This document shows, piece by piece, positions 45,035-56,307 of a stretch of DNA of 64,000 nucleotides (position 1 is its first letter; each line of letters begins with the position of its first letter). Below the pieces are notes generated by a model that worked only from the letters and a program-made list of their open reading frames with translations, was not told the DNA's origin and did not search any database. The stretch is from Craterostigma plantagineum (lineage: Eukaryota; Streptophyta; Magnoliopsida; Lamiales; Linderniaceae), in NCBI GenBank assembly GCA_027422505.1, contig JAPQWV010000005.1, forward strand, positions 9,615,501-9,679,500. The letters run 5' to 3'. The position numbers were made by a program, and so were the translations under genes.

Positions 45035-45873
45035 TGTAGACCTTTTTGGTCCAAATGATTATGAGAGTTTTGATTATTCCAAGTAATTATGTATTATGGG
45101 GGTACAATTTAGAAAATTCGATATGTATGATCTATGATGTTTAAGTATGTAAAAATATTCAATTAAGTGCTTAAATGTGATTAAATTGTTAAGATAATCG
45201 AATTTGTGTGATCTTGTGCTTAACTGGAATATTGATGTGATCACCTTGATATGAACGTTTTCGTTTGAATGGAATCTCACTGTGTGCTATACATGGAAAA
45301 TATATTATGTTGAGTGATATGTAAACTGTCTGCGAGAATAAGTTATTTTAGGAAAGAATATCGAAGTGATCACCTATGAACGACCGTATGCTATATATAT
45401 GGAAAAAATATTCTGATTGAGCTGTACATGTGATTGAGTTATTTTAGGAAAGAATATCATTGTGATCACCCGGATATGAATGTGTTCTATATATGAAAAA
45501 GATATTCTGCTTGAGTGCTTACATGTGATTGACTTATTTTAGGAAAGAATATCAATGATATATCCGTTTAGTGCTATCTTATTTGACTTTTAAAATCAGT
45601 GAATCAATGATCATGCTTTCCTTGTGCGAATTAGGATTTATATTTTGGAAAGTGATTAATTGATTGAACTTATATGTGGTAATATGTTGATTGAGTCTAT
45701 TTATGGAATGTGCTGAAATCGGATGAGATCACCATAAATGGAAAGTATGCTTTGCATTATACTCAGTAAATCAAATCTTTCTCTGTGAAAATTGACTATC
45801 ATATTTGGGAAAGAAATCAGTTGATTGAGCTAACCATTGATAATATGCTGAGTGGAACTATATATGGAATATG
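45035..45873 (+). repeat. Copia-0-type LTR fragment, opposite orientation
   Basis: This fragment starts TGTAGACCTTTTTGG and matches, as the reverse complement, 35069 back to 34877 and then 1959 back to about 1408. It was inserted in Copia-3 RNase H and is cut at 45874 by the Copia-4 LTR. The possible target duplication CGGGT at 45030-45034 cannot be confirmed. Confidence 0.82.
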
Positions 45874-47761
45874 TGTTGGGTTACCCGGTGTCTCCCAGAG
45901 ACGCCACGTCCCCGGGTACGGTGCGGAACAAAAGTTTTCCGGGTTCCCCGATTGCCCTCGTTGCTCGGATCAGAATAGTATCACATAGACATGTAATATG
46001 GCGGGTTAAACCCGTAGAGAATTACCAGTTGAAGCGAGTGGCAGCTTCTCGTCCTTTTCTTCAAGACTTCGCCGATGGTGGTGGAGGGCACTAGATCGTC
46101 ACGCCGACCTCGCAGTGTATCACGGCGTCAGTTCTCTAACGATGGCTAGAGAGAACCGAGCCGTCGCGTGGGAGAAAAGTGGTGCGTTCGGTGTGTGTTT
46201 TGTGCCTTTAGTTGATTTCGAAAATCACTTCTTTTCTCTTCATTTGGAGCACGAAATTCTTAGCCTATTTAAAGGCTTGGCTTTCGATATCTTAGTCCTT
46301 AAAGTGTGAGAGATTTTTGTCAAATCTTACTCTCATTTGAATTCCAAATCCAAACTGAAGGAAACTTGCTATTATTAGAAAACTAACTTAAATACTAAGT
46401 CAAACTAAGTATATTTAAATATGGTATGGAATTCGAAACTTAATACTAGATTAATTTCGAAACTCAAATAAATAATATTCTAAATATTTTATTCCATATT
46501 TATTTATATCAAATATGCAAATTCCGAAAATACCCTCAAAGGCATATTTCGAAATTAGCTTAAGGTGAAATCCAATTTTATCCTCAAGCCCATTAAGCAC
46601 TTGGCCAAGCCCAAGTCTTAAAGTTAGTTTCATAAGAAGTCCAACTTCGATCCAATAAATGGCCCGAGGCCCATTAAGGCGTGGCCCAACGACCCAAGGC
46701 CCGTTAAGGCCCAAAACACTTTCTCTCCTTATCAGTACACGTTGATGATCCTTTTTAAGCCCGAGTCTCTAGGTTCGACTCAATCGGTAAGGGAGGAATC
46801 CAAGAGTTCGGTAGTTACCTAGCCAATCTGGCAGTACGGGACCGTAACCCGATTCGAGTGCGAATTTCAACCCAGTCTTTATTTCAGAACCTCACTATAG
46901 ATAACAGTGCTACGTATAAACCCTTCAGCTGTGTCCCAATCAAGTGAGAGCCATGGTCTATGTCAATCTCACTAAACTCAATTCTATGATAAAACGGAGA
47001 TGAGGCAAATTACCAACTACCCTCCATGTCTCACATGAGTTAGTTCAGTACCTTGGCCAGAATTTCGTAATTTCCAGTCGCCGTCCTCATAGGACACTTA
47101 TCTCGATTATTTGTGAGACTGTGAATCTGTACTCGGCGGTCTAAGCCCGGCAGTCACAAATCGTCATCAAGACCGCATCTGGCCCGCTGACCCATGCAAT
47201 AGCAAATCGAGTCGAGGGGAACCAGTGACAGTCGAGACTTCAAAGTCAACTCCGTCAAAGCCCCTTTCGGTCTAAGGTTCACATAGACTACTATAGTGTT
47301 GTCGTCGGTCATTGACACTCCTTGAGTAATAAGCCATGTTCGACGGTACGACCCGTGAGTCAGTGTCAATGAAACGAGTCAATCCCTTGATTCGATTCGT
47401 ATCACAAGTCATGACCTCCGCTTCCAAGCGGGATATCGGCACACGGACTTTAAGCCGTGATTGGTTATCCAGCACCCAACTGGAGCCTCAGGCTTACGGA
47501 CTTTTAATGTTCGAGGTTAGGAGTCCACTGGTGCCTTCCTCTCTCGTACCCATCGAGAACAGTGACTCAACTCGGCACATTTGGATTTGTTCATTTATTG
47601 CTTTACCGGATGCTAAGTAAAGAACTCTTATATTCAATAAACGAACAATGCCTTTCATTAAACACACGAAAATATCTTATTACACAAAAGGTCGAACGAT
47701 AAATAATCTAATGCCTATACAATCTAATCCTCGTATAGCATTCGAGGGCATATTCCTAACA
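45874..47761 (-). repeat. Copia-4 3' LTR
   Basis: This LTR starts TGTTGGGTTACCC and ends TTCCTAACA on the plus strand, 1,888 bp. The minus-strand PPT AAGTGGGAGAT abuts its 47761 end. No second LTR is present to confirm the boundaries. Confidence 0.75.
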
Positions 47762-48171
47762 ATCTCCCACTTGCACTCAATGCCATGCGCTGCAGTATCT
47801 AATACCCATCTTTTCGAATGTCTAGCCAGCACTGCCTGTGATAGAGTCTTGGTGAACGGGTCGGCCACGTTTTCTGCGGTCGCAATCTTCTGCACGGCTA
47901 TGTAGCCATTCTCACCGAATCCACGTAACACGTGGTACTTTCTTTCTATGTGTTTGGACCTGCTGTGAGATCTCGGTTCTTTCTCCTGAGCAATAGCGCC
48001 AGTATTGTCACACCACAATGGCAATGGCCTATCTGCTACAGAAACGACACCAAGTTCTTCCAAGAACTTTCTCATCCAAACACCTTCTTTAGCTGCCTCT
48101 GAGGCTGCTATATACTCTGCTTGGCAGGTGGAATCTGCAGTAGTGCTCTGTTTGGAACTTTTCCAAGACAC
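47762..48171 (-). pseudogene. Copia-4 RNase H
   Basis: The frame reads SWKSSKQSTTADSTCQAEYI, AASEAAKEGVWMR, LWCDNTGAIAQ, SKHIERKYH and NVADPFTKTL. These are the RNase H core and tail of a Copia element. The frame has no stop at the usual end and runs through the PPT into the LTR, stopping at 47680. Confidence 0.88.
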
Positions 48172-48555
48172 TGCTCCACCATTGAGCGTAAAGACGAATC
48201 CTGAAGTGGATTTTCAGTCGTTTACGTCAGGCTGCAAATCCGAATCCGTATACCCTTACACTTCCAATTCTCCATTACCATAGACCAGCACCCTATCCTT
48301 AGTCCGTCTGAGGTACTTGAGGATAGTCTTGACTGCTGTCCAATGTTCCTTACCAGGGTCAGCCTGAAACCAACTTACTACGCTCACAGCGTACGCCAAG
48401 TCAGGACGCGTGCAAAGCATCGCGTACATCAAGCTACCCACTACGGATGCATAGGGGATTCCATTCATCTCTTTCCGCTCCAACTCACTTTGAGGGCTCA
48501 TAGCCTTGGAAAGGTGAATTCCATGTCGCATAGGCAGGAACCCTTTCCTTTGGGA
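48172..48555 (-). pseudogene. Copia-4 RT, C-terminal end
   Basis: It reads MRHGIHLSKAMSPQS, SVVGSLMYAMLCTRPDLAYA and AVKTILKYLRRTKD, the thumb and connection of Copia RT. Two in-frame stops (near 48253 and 48214) precede the RNase H start. It is truncated at about 48548-48560 within a 13-bp sequence shared with the Gypsy-3 LTR. Confidence 0.88.
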
Positions 48556-50329
48556 GAAAGTCGACTTCGAACTTAAGTAACATGAATGTCGAAATTATAG
48601 GATGTCGAAATGAGGTTGTTGCTAAATAAGAGAATCTCGAGATCTTTGGATCTCGAAATCCTTAAGTCTCGAGATCTATAGATTTCGAGAGGAAGTGATT
48701 TCGAAATTCAAGTAGCATGAATGTCGAAATAAGAGAAACATGAAATGAGTAAATATCGAACCATTAGATGTCGAGACATTGGAATTCCAAATTCTAGGAT
48801 TTTCTAAACAATTCGATTTCTTAACTACAGGGAATGTATACAATATAATAAAAATATAACACCTAAGATGAGATAAGGACTAACTAATAGATGTCGATGT
48901 CATTTATTCACTTATGCACGTCAACTTAAGGATACGAAACGAAAACTTCAATTCATTAGCACAAGTCATACATAAACCCTCGAGAACTCACCAGAGAAGA
49001 AACGAAGAACGGCATTCCTCCTTAAAACTACAAGAGGGGTTCGAAGATTAGCAATTTACAGTACGATAAGCTAAGTAGCTAAGGATACCAGGTAAGTGGA
49101 AATCACAACTACAACACATAATTTTTATGTGCATGAAATTATGTGTTATGTGTTTTTATGATCTTATGTGACTATTTGCCTATGTGATTTACGTGACTTT
49201 TATGTGACGTAAATTATTCTATGAACATTGCATGCATGTTTACATGATTCATGGCATGAGCACGTGCATGCACGACTAGTATAAGAGTCAGGGAAAGAGA
49301 GCGTGCATGAGTATAAGATCGCGTGAGAGCGATGTATATTTGCCGATATGGCATTTGTGTCGACTCAATGATGAGTCACGGCTCTTCTATGCTACCATGG
49401 CGAGTCATGAGGCCAAATATTACCCGATTCACGAGAGGTAGGGGAAATACACCTTGGCAATTCACGAGGCCAAATATTGTCTGATTCACGAGAGGCAGGT
49501 GGATACCCCTAGCGGGAGATGCAACCTGGAGGATGCGACTCGAGGGAATAAACGGCACCGAGGGAACCTCGAGTGTTGGCGACCTCGTAGTAAGCTACCA
49601 GTGAGAAGCGACCGCGTACCAGACCGCATTGGGATGGAAATGCGCCTTTGGGTTAAATGAAATTTATGTGCCCGGGTTAGCCTCTCAATGGGACTGCATT
49701 GGGATTGAAAGGCACTAGTAGCCTCTCAGTGCGGACCACATTGGGATTGAAAGGCACCATAGGGTTAAGCACAGATTGAGTACTCGGGTTTAGCCTCCCA
49801 GTGTGTGTACTGCCACTTAATTATACCCTTAGGGGTTTGAGCTCTATATGGTTCATAGAAAGATTGAAAGCCGAGGGTCCCAAATATGAAGTGAATGAAC
49901 GATAAAGATGTGAGAAGTAGATAGCATTGGGGCGAATGCCTTTGCTATCTAGGTCACGTGCATTGCATGCATGGTTCTCACTTACTGAGCTTTATAAGCT
50001 CATTCCACGATTTATGTGTTGTAGGACCCCGCGATCACGGTACGTGATCATTTTCACGGCGAGGCCAACTTTTGAAGCTTTCGGGGGCTTTTGAGATGGA
50101 AGTGTGTGCATGGATGCGACCTTGTGGAGGCCTAGTAGATAGTTTTATTTTGACACGTTTGCGCATCTTCCTATGTAATTAGGAACCAAGAGGATTTTGT
50201 AGGAACCTTTACGCTTCTTTTATATTAGAGGAAAAATTTTATACGAAATTTCGTACCATCTATTTCTTTTCTACGATGTTAATTATGTAAATTAGTTAAG
50301 AAAGTAGTGGTGGAAGGCGGGGTGCCATA
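48556..50329 (+). repeat. Gypsy-3 5' LTR, 5'-truncated
   Basis: It matches the 3' LTR from 52702 on and lacks the first roughly 530 bp. TCGAAAT and CTCGAGATC motifs lie at 48560-48780. A region absent from the 3' LTR (about 49638-50100) includes a tandem CATTGGGATTGAAAGGCAC repeat near 49630-49770. It ends GGTGCCATA next to the PBS. Confidence 0.88.
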
Positions 50330-50331
50330 GG

Positions 50332-50343
50332 TGGTACCAGAGC
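50332..50343 (+). other. Primer-binding site of Gypsy-3
   Basis: TGGTACCAGAGC, one mismatch to the usual TGGTATCAGAGC, three bases after the LTR end. Confidence 0.85.
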
Positions 50344-50482
50344 TTAGGATATAGGTTCTGCAGACTGTCCATGTACACACACTCAAAAGCACGGAAGCGG
50401 CCTTGCTCGTAAGTTTTGTGTTTCTATGAATTTCTGGCATTATATGAATTATATGTCTTAAAAACATTAGGATAAAAGAACG

Positions 50483-51610
50483 ATGTGTAGAACAAGAAAT
50501 GATAATAGTGGGGGTGCAGATAAAGGTAAGGAACCCGCAGCCCCTACTGATAGTCGGAATACGACTATTCTCCAACTCGCGGAACTAGTCCGCCAACAAT
50601 CTGCCCAAATTCAGCAACTGATCCAGCAACAAAACGCTGGTGGGCAATCAAGCAACGGATCCTCTCAGGCCGATAGAATCGAAATGATCGGAGAGACATT
50701 TCGTAAACTTAACCCCCCAACCTTCGAAGATGCTCTTGACCCAACCTAGGCAGAGGATTGGCTCCGAACCCTAGAAACTATATTCCAACATAACCGTACT
50801 CCTGAAACAGAAAAGGTCATGTGCGCTGGTTACCTATTAAGGGGAAGCGCAGGTTACTGGTGGGATACCATACTAACTCTTGAAGATCCCGTGACAATGA
50901 ACTGGGAGCGCTTTAAGGAACTTTTCAGAGGCAAATATTATACCTCTCCTGTTCGAGCTCAAAGAATGAATGAGTTCATCAATCTCCGCCAAGGGGCAAT
51001 GACGGTGGCGGAGTTCATCCTAAAGTTCGAACGGTTGTCTCTATTTGCAACCCACATGGTGAGTACGTATGCGCTGAAGATCGAGCGATTTATGGAAGGC
51101 TTGAAGCTGGAACTCTATCGCGACGTTGGCATGGCGGGATTCCAAGGGGTTACTTATGCACAAATGGCGGAACGAGCCCTGATGGCTGAGCAAGCCGTAA
51201 CCCGAATCGTACGAGCCCAGGAGGTCAAGAGAAAGTTCGAACAAAGACCGAAATGGAACTGAGGTAACCCAAAGAAACAGTTCATTCCTAAGAACGCGAA
51301 GCCCAGCTTCCAAAACCGCCCTGAACCACCTCAGCAAACTAATACGAATCAGGGGAGACCACAACCAAACGTACCCATGTGCCCAAAATGTGCACGACGT
51401 CATCTGGGCGTCTGCTTTTCACAAAATGCTACCTGCTTTAAATGTGGCAAGACAGGCCACTATTCTATAGCCTGCCCGGAGAATACATCGGGAAGTCAGG
51501 CAGCAAATCAGACTAGACCACAGAAGGTACCCGCTCGGGTATACATGCTTACGGTGGAAGAAGCTAAAAACAACCCATCCGAGATGGAAGGTACCCTTCT
51601 AACCGATTAA
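50483..51610 (+). pseudogene. Gypsy-3 gag
   Basis: This Retrotrans_gag protein has a plausible native ATG at 50483 followed by a Gln-rich helix (LVRQQSAQIQQLIQQQ). Capsid motifs include GSAGYWWDTI, FKELFRGKYY and EFINLRQGAMTVAEF. The zinc knuckle CFKCGKTGHYSIACPE lies near 51436-51483. Stops at about 50747 (where the frame reads T-stop-AEDW) and 51260 break it. A protease-like LVDLRATHF just after 51620 has lost the D-S-G catalytic motif. Confidence 0.88.
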
Positions 51611-52150
51611 ACCTCAACATGCATTTTAGTGGACTTAAGAGCCACACACTTTTTCTTATATCCACCACTTATGTGGTAAGACTCGAGATTATTTTCAGCC
51701 GACTTGGTTGATACCAATTCGGGTATCGGCCTGAATCGTAATCGTAGCAGATAGACTTTTGAAATAGGAAGCCGTACCTGAATTATCCAGGAAGAAATCC
51801 CGATTTCACATTCTGGATATAACCCTACACCCCAATTTTTCAAATCATTCTAAGGAACATATTCGTTTAGTATCAGAGTTATGCAGTGGAAGCGTGATGG
51901 GTACTTAGGATCTTCGATCTCTGCCTAAGTTAATATTATAGCAATTCTTCTTAGCTCTTCGAGGTAATACAAGTTCCACCAACTGGAACAATCTTCATAT
52001 CTACTTCATCAGGATCCTATTCTTTTCTATTCTCGAAAATTATTTGAGATTCCTTGATAACTTCCTAGGGTGAATTTTTATCACCCAACCAAGCCAGTTC
52101 AACTCCCTACCAATCGTTACCCTGAATTGTACCAACCGACGGAATTTCGG
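51611..52150. other. Gypsy-3 internal remnant without pol
   Basis: This region follows the degraded protease start and holds no RT, RNase H or integrase motif in any frame. Stops are frequent. The last 40 bp before the PPT resemble the usual end of pol in this group (GGAATTTCGGGGGC). Confidence 0.6.
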
Positions 52151-52171
52151 GGGCTTTTAAGGGGGGGTGGA
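52151..52171 (+). other. Polypurine tract of Gypsy-3
   Basis: AAGGGGGGGTGGA directly upstream of the LTR start TGTAATACCC at 52172. Confidence 0.85.
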
Positions 52172-54351
52172 TGTAATACCCGTAAAATCTAATTACGGGG
52201 TTTACGACTTAATTAGCAGTAAATTAGAAATTTCATTGGATTAATTAGTATTTTCGATGATACGATGCCTTCATATTCTCATACCTTTAAGTGACTTAGG
52301 TGTCTATATGATTTCATGCTGTGTGATTTATAATTTTTATGTGTGTTACGAATTATGACTTAAGTGATGAACGTAGGATTTAGAAAATTTTAAATGATGA
52401 ACTAATTACGTGCTATGAAGGATTCTAACTTAGGAAAGTAATTAACATTTACATTGGTAAGAATCGGAACTAGTCAAGAGGAGTTTGTGAAACAGTAGGG
52501 TTCTCTACGTATGCTTTCGAAAATAAAGATGTCGAAACTAGAAAATGTCGAGTTGAGGAATCTCGAAACTAACCAAGTAGAAGAAGTAATTAAACTTAGA
52601 AAGGGTTTCATATAAGATAGGAAGGGATGAGTTTCGATATATTAGAAGCTCGAGATCTTTAGATCTCGAGATATTGGAGTCTCGGGATTTATAGCTTTGG
52701 GAGAAAGTCGACTTCGAACTTACGTAACATGAATGTCGAAATTACAGGATGTCGAAATGAGGTTGTTGCTAAATAAGTGAATCTCGAGATCTTTGGATCT
52801 CGAAATCCTTAAGTCTCGAGATCTATAGATTTCGAGAGGAAGTGATTTTGAAATTCAAGTAGCATGAATGTCGAAATAAGAGAAACTGAAATGAGTAAAT
52901 ATCGAACCATTAGATGTCGAGACATTGGAATTCCAAATTCTAGGATTTCCTAAACAATTCGATTTCTTAACTACAAGGGAATGTATATAGTATAATAATA
53001 TAACACCTAAAATGAGATAAGGACTAACTAATAGATGTCGATGTCATTTATTCACTTATGCACGTCAACTTTAAGGATAAGAAACGAAAACTTCAATTAA
53101 TTAACACAAGTCATACATAAACCGTCGAGAACTCATCAGAGAAGAAACGAAGAACGGCATTCCTCCTTAAAACTACAAGAGGGGTTCGAAGATTAGCAAT
53201 TTACAGTACGATAAGCTAAGTAGCTAAGGATACCAGGTAAGTGGAAATCACAACTACAACACATAATTTTTATGTGCATGAAATTATGTGTTATGTGTTT
53301 TTATGATCTTATGTGACTATTTGCCTATGTGATTTACGTGACTTTTATGTGACGTAAATTATTCTATGAACATTGCATGCATGTTTACATGATTCATGGC
53401 ATGAGCACGTGCATGCACGACTAGTATAAGAGTCAGGGAAAGAGAGCGTGCATGAGTATAAGATCGCGTGAGAGCGATGTATATTTGCCGATATGGCATT
53501 TGTGTCGACTCAATGATGAGTCACGGCTCTTCTATGCTACCATGGCGAGTCATGAGGCCAAATATTACCCGATTCACGAGAGGTAGGGGAAATACACCTT
53601 GGCAATTCACGAGGCCAAATTATGTGTTATGTGTTTTTATGATCTTATGTCACTATTTGCCTATATGATTTACGTGACTTTTATGTGACGTAAATTATTC
53701 TATGAACATTGAACACATGTTTACGTGATTCATGGCATGAGCATGTACGCGCACGACTAGTATAAGAGTCAGAGAAAGAGAGTGTGCATGAGTATAAAAT
53801 CGCGTGAGAGCAATGTATATTTGCCGATATGGGCATTTGTGTCGACTCAATGATGAGTCACGGCTCTTCTATGCTACCATGGCGATTCATGAGGCCAAAT
53901 ATTACCTGATTCACGAGAGGTAGGGGAAATACACCATGGCGATTCACGAGGCAAAATATTGTCTGATTCACGAGAGGCAGGTGGATACCCCGTAGAGGGA
54001 GATGCAACCTGGAGGATGAGACTCGAGGGAATACGCGGCACCGAGTGAACCTCTAGTGTTGGCGACCTCGTAGTAAGCTACCGGTGAGAAGCGCCCGCGC
54101 ATCAGACCGCATTGGGATGGAAGTGTGTGCATGGATGCGACCTTGTGGAGGCCTATTAGATAGTTTTATTTTGACACGTTTGCGCATCTTCCTATGTAAT
54201 TAGGAACCATGAGGATTTTGTAGGAACCTTTACGATTCCTTTATATAAAAAGGAAAAATTTTATACGAAATTTCGTACCATCTATTTCTTTTCTACGATG
54301 TTAATTATGTAAATTAGTTAAGAAAGTAGTGGTGGAAGGCGGTGTGCCACA
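52172..54351 (+). repeat. Gypsy-3 3' LTR
   Basis: This LTR starts TGTAATACCC and ends GTGCCACA, 2,180 bp. Compared with the 5' LTR it has a 337-bp tandem duplication (53281-53617 and 53618-53955) and lacks about 461 bp at 54120, where GATGGAA occurs at both sides of the missing stretch. CTCGAGATC and TCGAAAT motifs lie at 52530-52930. Confidence 0.9.
53281..53955. repeat. 337-bp tandem duplication in the Gypsy-3 3' LTR
   Basis: AAATTATGTGTTATG starts at 53281 and again at 53618. The copies have diverged by a few substitutions, and the 5' LTR has only one copy. Confidence 0.9.
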
Positions 54352-55562
54352 CCTAGTACTAACCTCAAACTCCACTACTAGCGACGACCAACATTGGAAG
54401 CGGCTCCCACAGCTCCACAAAGGGAGAAAAGAGCTCCCGACCCAATGGCCGAAAATAGATTTGGCATCAGGTCAACGACCGAAAGTTCAGTTGTTGGCCC
54501 GAATTTTTCCATTTGCTCGAAAATTGCACTCATGGCCTGAATTTAACTGCCCGAAAATGTGTTTTACATTGAAAGTAACTTGGTCCGAAAATATGGTCAA
54601 AAGTCAATACCCGAAAAATAACTTAGAACGGCTAAAGTCTTATGATCCAAAATTCTTTCAAAAGCCCAGAAGTTTACCTGAAAATCCTGTCCGAATTATC
54701 TTTTAAATAGTAAGTCCCGAAAATACTAGCTATCGCCGAGCTTTCTTTCTAGCCCGAAAATTTCATTGAAATACTACTTATACCCGATTAAGTTGTCTAA
54801 AATACTCATGTACACGAAGATATTCAAGGGTCTGAAAATTATTCAACTGCCCGAAAATTAGTTTTTCTCCTACGAATACTTATACAGATGCATGTAATTA
54901 TAATTCTATGCATGAATACAATTATAAACCCATAAATCTGGGTTTTCAAATACATAACCCGCCCGAAAATTCATATAATCATCACATAAATCACGTAAGT
55001 CACATAAAATATCGATAACACATCACCATATTATGACAAACATATTTACATGTTGTAGATGAAATATTCACATACCTGACGTCCGAATTTGCTTGTTAAA
55101 CTTTCTAGTTGGCCGAAAATTTTTGTTCTTTGATGAAGTTTTCTTTCTCCATTTCTTTTGCTCTTCTTTGAATGGTTTCCTTTTTCTTCTCTTTCTATTT
55201 CGTTCATGAAAGCTTTTTCTTAAGGAATTAAGAAATTAACATAAGGACTTGGAAAATTGTGTGTGAAATGACTAGTAGGTGACGAGATGTTTTCCTCTGT
55301 CACGAAAGGTCTTTTAATAAGCTACCCAAAAAATTTTACCCTAAAGATCACCCGAGAATTTCTCTAGCTTCACCTGAAGATAAATCTCATTCTCCGAATT
55401 TCTTCCCTGTTCATTTTCGGTATCTTCAATTAGTCCTTCGACCCTTAGTTTATTTCACTCAACACTTGAAACCTCTATATTTCATATCAAAATTTCTAGT
55501 CTAAAACAATCACACTACTAATTACATAAAAAATTCCCATATTAAATTTTACGGGCATTACA
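54352..55562 (-). repeat. Minus-strand Gypsy 3' LTR, partial
   Basis: Its minus strand begins TGTAATGCCCGTAAAATTT at 55562, close to the Gypsy-3 LTR start, and is preceded by a PPT. The far end is cut by the Gypsy-3 insertion at 54352. CCCGAAAAT or CCGAAAAT recurs more than ten times between 54450 and 55130. The plus-strand open frame at 54329-54706 is built from this repeat and is not a gene. Confidence 0.72.
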
Positions 55563-55649
55563 TCATCCCCTCTTAAAAGAATTTCGTCCCCAAAATTACG
55601 CCGACTGGAATAACTCGGGATAATGATTCTGCGTATCATCCTCTCGCTC
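55563..55649 (-). pseudogene. End of pol and PPT of a minus-strand Gypsy
   Basis: The minus strand carries TTTGGGGACGAAATTC followed by the PPT TTTTAAGAGGGGATGA, the usual last codons and tract of a Tekay-like pol. Only about 90 bp survive before a Copia LTR begins. Confidence 0.65.
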
Positions 55650-55789
55650 TATAGAATACGCTTTAGTTTTGCTTTGATTTTATTAGCTGTCCTTGTAATT
55701 ATGGGCTTTTATTGTATTTGTCCTTAGTTTAGGACTAGAGTGTTATTTATACCAAGTTTGTTTGATATAAATACAGTTGTAAATATTGT
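55650..55789 (+). repeat. Copia-1-type LTR, first 140 bp
   Basis: It matches the first 140 bp of the LTR at 55790, starting TATAGAATACG where TG has become TA, and stops just after its TATA-like TATAAATACAG. Confidence 0.75.
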
Positions 55790-56140
55790 TGTAGAATACG
55801 ATTTTAGCTGTGCTTTGATTTATTAGTTGTCCTTCTAATTAGGGCCTTTTATTGTATTTTTCCTTAGATTAGGACTTAGTTTGTTATTTATACCAAGTAT
55901 GTTTGGTATAAATAGATGTACAAACATTATGCTTAATGAGAGAATTTTAGTCAATTGATCCGAAAGGCTTGCTAATCCAATTCTAGAGAGAGAAAATCAG
56001 AAAACATTCTCTCACTACACGAATTCTCTCTCGAAGCTCTCAACGAAGGTTTTCGATCGAAATCTCATTCTCTATAATTCTAATCGATTTCCTTAGGATT
56101 CAAGTCTAGGATCTAGGAGTTGATAAATCAGGACCTAACA
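55790..56140 (+). repeat. Copia-1-type 5' LTR, plus strand
   Basis: This 351-bp LTR starts TGTAGAATACG and ends GGACCTAACA. It is the reverse complement counterpart of the Copia-1 LTRs and has the same length as the longer one. TATAAATAG lies near 55911. Confidence 0.88.
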
Positions 56141-56307
56141 ATTGGTATCAGAGCAGATTCGTTCTGTTTTGAATCGAAAATTGTTCGAATTGGATCGAAA
56201 TTTGAATTCTGGTACTGTTCTATCGAAGGACAATTTGGCGCAAATTTTCAATTTCGATCTAATAGCTCAATTCTGTGCTTAATTGGTTTTAATTTGATGT
56301 TTTCACA
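56141..56307 (+). other. Primer site and leader of the Copia-1-type element
   Basis: TGGTATCAGAGC at 56143-56154 is followed by leader sequence matching 34506 down to about 34350 (TTTTGAATCGAAAATTGTT). It ends abruptly at about 56307 in Gypsy pol; gag is absent. Confidence 0.85.

Larger units (their letters stand above)
45874..48555 (-). mobile_element. Copia-4, 3' end only
   Basis: This minus-strand Copia element retains only the end of RT, RNase H, the PPT and one LTR. It belongs to a different lineage from Copia-1 to -3, judged from its LTR start TGTTAGGAATATGCC and its RNase H. The 5' side is lost at a junction with the Gypsy-3 LTR. Confidence 0.82.
48556..54351 (+). mobile_element. Gypsy-3, gag-only derivative with rearranged LTRs
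   Basis: This plus-strand Gypsy element has a 5'-truncated 5' LTR, PBS, gag, about 0.55 kb of non-pol sequence, PPT and 3' LTR. RT, RNase H and integrase are absent, so it would depend on helper proteins. It appears inserted in the minus-strand Gypsy LTR that resumes at 54352. Confidence 0.85.

Noticed and set aside
47154..47620. Overlapping ORFs on both strands at 47154-47620
   Set aside because: They lie wholly inside the Copia-4 LTR and show no recognisable protein.
45874..47761. Host gene or tRNA within the GC-richer Copia-4 LTR
   Set aside because: The stretch has LTR ends and an adjoining polypurine tract; no cloverleaf or protein family could be seen.
54329..54706. Plus-strand 125-codon ORF after Gypsy-3
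   Set aside because: It spans an LTR boundary and consists of the CCGAAAAT repeat of a minus-strand LTR.
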